Of a stretch of 8,446 nt of DNA, positions 5,397 to 8,446 are shown in pieces. The notes under the pieces were generated by a model. That model was not told the origin of the DNA. It saw nothing but the letters and a program-made list of their open reading frames with translations, and ran no database searches. Position 1 is the first letter of the stretch. Every line of letters begins with the position of its first letter. The stretch lies in the NCBI GenBank assembly GCA_021781185.1, contig JAJXXI010000033.1:1-8446 (forward strand), in the 5' to 3' direction. A program made the position numbers and the translations under genes. This DNA comes from a bacterium (GTDB lineage Bacteria > Verrucomicrobiota > Verrucomicrobiia > Limisphaerales > UBA11358).

Positions 5397-6284
5397 GTGC
5401 CGCCATCCAATTCAGCCCCCATCAACGCCGCCACGCGCCTGTGCGCGGTGCTGGGTTCGCCCATCCGGCATTCCGCCTCGCCGGCGATGCACAACGCGGC
5501 CTTTGCGACGCTTGGCCTGAATTGGCGCTACCTTGCGTTTGAAGTGGACCCCAAAAATCTGCGCGCCGCCATCGAAGGCGCGCGGGCGATGAACTTCGCC
5601 GGGCTGAACCTCACTGTGCCGCACAAGCTGCTCGCCGTGGACATGGTGGATGAACTGGACGCCTCGGCCAGAACCTGGGGCGCGGTGAACACCATCAAAT
5701 TTGAGCCGGGTGCGGTTGGACATGTCCGCGCAGTCGGCTTCAACACGGATGCGGATGGGCTGACGGTTTCGTTGCGCCACGATCTGCAAATGGAATTGCG
5801 CGGAAAAAAGGTGTTCCTGCTTGGTGCCGGCGGGGCCGGACGCGCGGCGGCGTTGAAAATCGCCTCGGAAAACGTCGCGGAACTGTTCCTGATGAATCGC
5901 ACGGCCAGCAAGGCGGCGGAGCTCGCCGCTGAAATCAACAAGCAGTTCCCCTCCCTCCACGTTTCCGTCGGCCATCCTCCGGGCGAAGTTGATTTGCTCC
6001 TGAACGCGACCTCGCTCGGCTTGAAGCCGGGAGACGGTTCACCGCTGGATGAAGGCCAGTTTTCGCTGAAACAAGTCCGCGCGGTTTACGACATGATTTA
6101 CAAGCCTGCGGAAACCCGGCTGCTGGCCGACGCGAAGGCCGCCGGCTGCAAGACCGCCAACGGCATCGGCATGCTGGTGGGGCAGGGCGCGAAGGCGTTC
6201 GAGATCTGGACCGGCCGGCCCGCGCCTTTGGACGTGATGCGGCGCGCAGTGGAAGCGAGTGTTTACGGCAGCGTGACAAAATGA
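5397..6284 (+). CDS. aroE: Shikimate dehydrogenase
   Basis: AroE reduces 3-dehydroshikimate to shikimate with NADPH in the cytoplasmic chorismate pathway. Numbered from the GTG at 5397 (295 residues), the substrate site is GSPIRHSASPAMHN (20-33), the catalytic lysine is K77 in LTVPHK, and the partner aspartate is D118 in FNTDADG. The nucleotide loop is GAGGAG (143-148), and NRT (167-169) is the usual NADP-phosphate contact. NATSLG (203-208), VYDMIYKP and NGIGMLVGQGA with Q263 complete the signature. The length is normal or slightly long at the N-terminus. A TTG at 5391 is the alternative start; neither has a Shine-Dalgarno. The gene is followed after 39 bases by the prepilin peptidase on the same strand, probably co-transcribed. 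The assignment is secure; the start is not. Confidence 0.93.
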   Translation: MPPSNSAPINAATRLCAVLGSPIRHSASPAMHNAAFATLGLNWRYLAFEVDPKNLRAAIEGARAMNFAGLNLTVPHKLLAVDMVDELDASARTWGAVNTIKFEPGAVGHVRAVGFNTDADGLTVSLRHDLQMELRGKKVFLLGAGGAGRAAALKIASENVAELFLMNRTASKAAELAAEINKQFPSLHVSVGHPPGEVDLLLNATSLGLKPGDGSPLDEGQFSLKQVRAVYDMIYKPAETRLLADAKAAGCKTANGIGMLVGQGAKAFEIWTGRPAPLDVMRRAVEASVYGSVTK

Positions 6285-6323
6285 GTGCCGCATGAAATCA
6301 AGATATTTTCCACCTGCCATTTC

Positions 6324-7436
6324 ATGAGCCTCATGTTTGACAACATTTTCAACCCGCACAACTGGGAGGTGGTGCCGTTTCATTTCTGGTCGCTGGTTTT
6401 CTTCGCGTTCGGCTGCATTGTCGGCAGCTTTTTGAACGTGTGCATCTACCGGATGCCGCTGGAATTGAGCGTCATTTCGCCGCCATCGCATTGCCCGCAC
6501 TGCAAATATGCGATTCCGTTTTACCTGAACATTCCGCTGGTGACATGGCTGGCGCTGCGGGGCCGCTGCAAAAACTGCGGGGCCCCCATATCGCCGCGTT
6601 ATTTCGCGGTGGAACTGCTCACCGGCCTGGCGTTTCTGGCCTGCTGGCTGACGCATGGCCACCACGCGCCGTGGCTGGCGGCGGTGTATTCCCTCTTCCT
6701 CGCCGGCTTGATCGTGGCCACGTTCATTGACTTCGAGCATTTCATCATCCCGGATGAGATCACGCTGGGCGGGGCCGGCGCGGGTTTCGTCATCTCCTTT
6801 TTTCTGCCGCAATTGCACGGCGCCGGCTCGGTGGGCGAAGGCATGGTGCGCAGCCTGATCGGCATTGCCGTCGGGGCGGGCATCGTCTATGCCGTGCTGC
6901 GGCTGGGCAAACTGCTTTTCGGCCGGCAGAAAATGAAGTTGTCCGGCGAAACCAAGATTGTCTTCACCGAGGCGGCACTGTGTCTGCCGGAAATGGAAAT
7001 TCCCTACGAAGAAATTTTCTACCGCAAATCAGACACCATCGTGGTGCAGGCGCGGACGGTGGAACTGATTGACCGCGGCTATCGCGACGTGAAGGTGCGC
7101 CTGTCGCCCAGCCGGCTGAAGATCGGTGACGAGGAGATCAACCCGGAAACCGTGCCGCACATGGACGTGGTTTGCTCGGAAATCGTGCTGCCGCGCGAGG
7201 CGATGGGTTTGGGCGACGTGAAGTTCATGGCGGCCATCGGCGCGTTCATTGGCTGGCAGGGCGCGGTGTTTTCGCTGATGGCCAGTTCGCTCATCGGCTC
7301 GGTCGTGGGCGTCGTGCTGATCCTTCTGCGCAAGCGCGAATGGTCGTCGCGCATGCCCTACGGACCCTACATCGCGCTGGCGGCGGTCATCTGGATCTTC
7401 GGCGGGAACAAACTGTTTGCGCTGCTTTTTCCCTGA
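6324..7436 (+). CDS. Prepilin peptidase (A24 aspartic protease/N-methyltransferase family) with a large insertion
   Basis: This is a PilD/GspO-type polytopic membrane enzyme that cleaves the leader of type IV pilins or type II secretion pseudopilins and methylates the new N-terminus. Numbered from the ATG at 6324 (370 residues; alternatives are ATG 6333 and GTG 6285), an early membrane helix holds GCIVGSFLNVCIYR (30-43). CPHC (57-60) and CKNC (82-85) form the zinc-binding pairs of the N-terminal domain. The first catalytic motif is FIDFEHFIIPDE, with D136 and D144, and the second is GLGDVK with D298. About 150 residues separate these motifs, against roughly 60-65 in PilD-like enzymes. The extra polar, beta-prone segment spans about 202-290. 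No pilin genes are nearby. The family call is firm; which secretion or pilus system it serves cannot be told. Confidence 0.9.
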   Translation: MSLMFDNIFNPHNWEVVPFHFWSLVFFAFGCIVGSFLNVCIYRMPLELSVISPPSHCPHCKYAIPFYLNIPLVTWLALRGRCKNCGAPISPRYFAVELLTGLAFLACWLTHGHHAPWLAAVYSLFLAGLIVATFIDFEHFIIPDEITLGGAGAGFVISFFLPQLHGAGSVGEGMVRSLIGIAVGAGIVYAVLRLGKLLFGRQKMKLSGETKIVFTEAALCLPEMEIPYEEIFYRKSDTIVVQARTVELIDRGYRDVKVRLSPSRLKIGDEEINPETVPHMDVVCSEIVLPREAMGLGDVKFMAAIGAFIGWQGAVFSLMASSLIGSVVGVVLILLRKREWSSRMPYGPYIALAAVIWIFGGNKLFALLFP

Positions 7437-7439
7437 GCC

Positions 7440-8446
7440 TCACTGCAATTGCAAATACGCCCGGCTACCGTCTTTGCGCAGGTTTTCCGCCGGGCTTGAT
7501 TTCAGGAACAGCCGGCCGGCGTCCACCCTGCCGGTATTTACGAGGTAATCCCGCACGACTGAGGCGCGGGTCGAGGCGAGTGCTTCCAAATCGCTGTCCG
7601 TCACCGGTATGGTGGCAAGCAGCAGCGCCTCAGAGGCGTCCGGCGGCGGCACCAGTTTGGTCGCGTAAACGGTGTTGGCGGCGGCGGGTTTTTGCCCGGG
7701 CGCAACGGAGTTCATCAGCAGGGCCGCGCCTTTCTGCGGTTGGGCCGTCCGGCTTGGCGGTGATAAAACTTCGGCGGCGAACGCGGCCAGATTGGTGTGG
7801 GCGGCGATGAATTCCGGGGTGAACTTGCCGCTGGCGACCGCCTCGTCAAAAATCCGTTTCACCCAACGGGCGCGGGTTTCGGGCGTGAGGACAAGCTGCT
7901 CGACGGAATTGGTCGCCTGCTCGGTCTGGTTCAATTGCTGCCAGACGCGCGTGCGAATCTGCCGGTCCAGCGCGGCCCGCTGCAAACCTTCGCGGTCGCC
8001 TTCAGGATCAATGCTGCCGGTGATTTCGAGCTTCAAGGCGGGGCGCGCGAACAGCGCCTTCTGCATTGTCGCCAGCTTCTGCTGGTCTGCCGCAGTCAGG
8101 ACTGCGCTGCCGGGTGCAAAATCCTGATAGCCGAGTTCCTCGCCGCCGCCACCAAACATTACGCCGATCAGTGAGAACGGCGAGGTGGCCACCTTGGTGA
8201 GAATGTTCACAATGGCGCGCGTCACGACCTTGCCGACGCGGAATTTCGGGTCATCGAGGCTGCCTTCAACGGGCACGTCCAAAACAATTTTCCCTTCGCG
8301 GTCCTTGAGGATTGCAATGGCGAGCCGCACGGGCAGATGGGTCGCCTCCGGGCTGTTCACCTTCTCGCCGAAGTTAAACTGGTCGAGCGTGATCACATTT
8401 TTGGAACTCAACTTTTTGCCGATGAGTTCATACGCCAGATCCAGGT
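7440..8446 (-). CDS. DUF748 (AsmA-like) envelope protein, C-terminal part
   Basis: The frame runs from its stop at 7440-7442 to the window edge, so the N-terminus lies beyond 8446; about 334 residues are visible. Near the edge are KNVITLDQFNFGEKVNSPEA, then LPVRLAIAILKDREGKIVLD and VEGSLDDPKFRVG, followed by a VATSPF segment. All are hallmark phrases of the DUF748 family. FAPGSAVLTAADQQKL and LEITGSIDPEGDREGL follow; this portion resembles the OmpA-like repeat commonly found at the end of such proteins. Members are large periplasm-facing proteins related to AsmA, thought to act in envelope or lipid homeostasis. The last 200 or so residues are low in conserved motifs and end in YLQLQ. It converges on the prepilin peptidase gene with 3 bases between the stops. 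A TTG at 8411 is not the real start. Confidence 0.85.
   Translation of the reverse strand, partial: LDLAYELIGKKLSSKNVITLDQFNFGEKVNSPEATHLPVRLAIAILKDREGKIVLDVPVEGSLDDPKFRVGKVVTRAIVNILTKVATSPFSLIGVMFGGGGEELGYQDFAPGSAVLTAADQQKLATMQKALFARPALKLEITGSIDPEGDREGLQRAALDRQIRTRVWQQLNQTEQATNSVEQLVLTPETRARWVKRIFDEAVASGKFTPEFIAAHTNLAAFAAEVLSPPSRTAQPQKGAALLMNSVAPGQKPAAANTVYATKLVPPPDASEALLLATIPVTDSDLEALASTRASVVRDYLVNTGRVDAGRLFLKSSPAENLRKDGSRAYLQLQ

Noticed and set aside
5412..5975. Minus-strand open frame opposite aroE
   Set aside because: Low-complexity Arg/Gly-rich translation, fully opposite a secure gene; a GC-rich shadow.
6039..6818. Long open frame on the minus strand (259 codons) opposite aroE and the prepilin peptidase
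   Set aside because: It has no recognisable motif, an Arg/His/Gln-rich composition typical of a shadow frame, and spans two well-supported genes on the other strand.
7172..7810. Plus-strand open frame running past the peptidase stop into the DUF748 gene
   Set aside because: Arg/Pro-rich shadow with no motif; both overlapping genes are well supported.

Overview
This 8.4 kb window looks like a bacterial chromosome segment of high GC. The overall impression (a long-form prepilin peptidase, a DUF748 protein, and PIN and DUF2283 toxin-antitoxin fragments) suggests Verrucomicrobiota or a relative. That is an inference: no phylogenetic marker such as rRNA is present.

Layout. (a) 1-717 holds the 3' part of a class I (4Fe-4S) fumarate hydratase alpha gene. 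(b) 748-3201 is a large, AT-richer gene. It encodes an HsdR_N/PD-(D/E)XK nuclease-like domain joined to a P-loop NTPase and a probable winged helix; it is probably horizontally acquired and is a candidate defence or DNA-processing protein. (c) 3193-3266 is a compact junction: a consensus Shine-Dalgarno, an 11-codon mini-ORF, a TGATG-coupled 8-codon mini-ORF, then a TAA one base before the PIN toxin start. (d) 3267-4523 is a toxin-antitoxin patch: a PIN (VapC-like) gene with its small downstream partner, a DUF2283 gene preceded by what looks like only the tail of its toxin, and a lone ribbon-helix-helix antitoxin. (e) 4510-7436 returns to housekeeping genes: a membrane-anchored DUF4230 protein, shikimate dehydrogenase (aroE) and a prepilin peptidase with a large insertion. 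(f) 7440-8446, on the minus strand, is the C-terminal part of a DUF748 envelope protein that converges on the peptidase gene with 3 bases between the stops.

How the parts relate. The fumarase, aroE, the peptidase and DUF748 read as chromosomal background. The 748-4523 stretch reads as an accessory insertion of a defence-like ATPase followed by intact and decayed toxin-antitoxin modules. The most notable points are the uncharacterised nuclease-NTPase gene, the chain of mini-ORFs linking it to the PIN toxin, and the eroded toxin tail in front of DUF2283. No tRNA, rRNA, CRISPR array, insertion sequence or convincing attachment site was seen.
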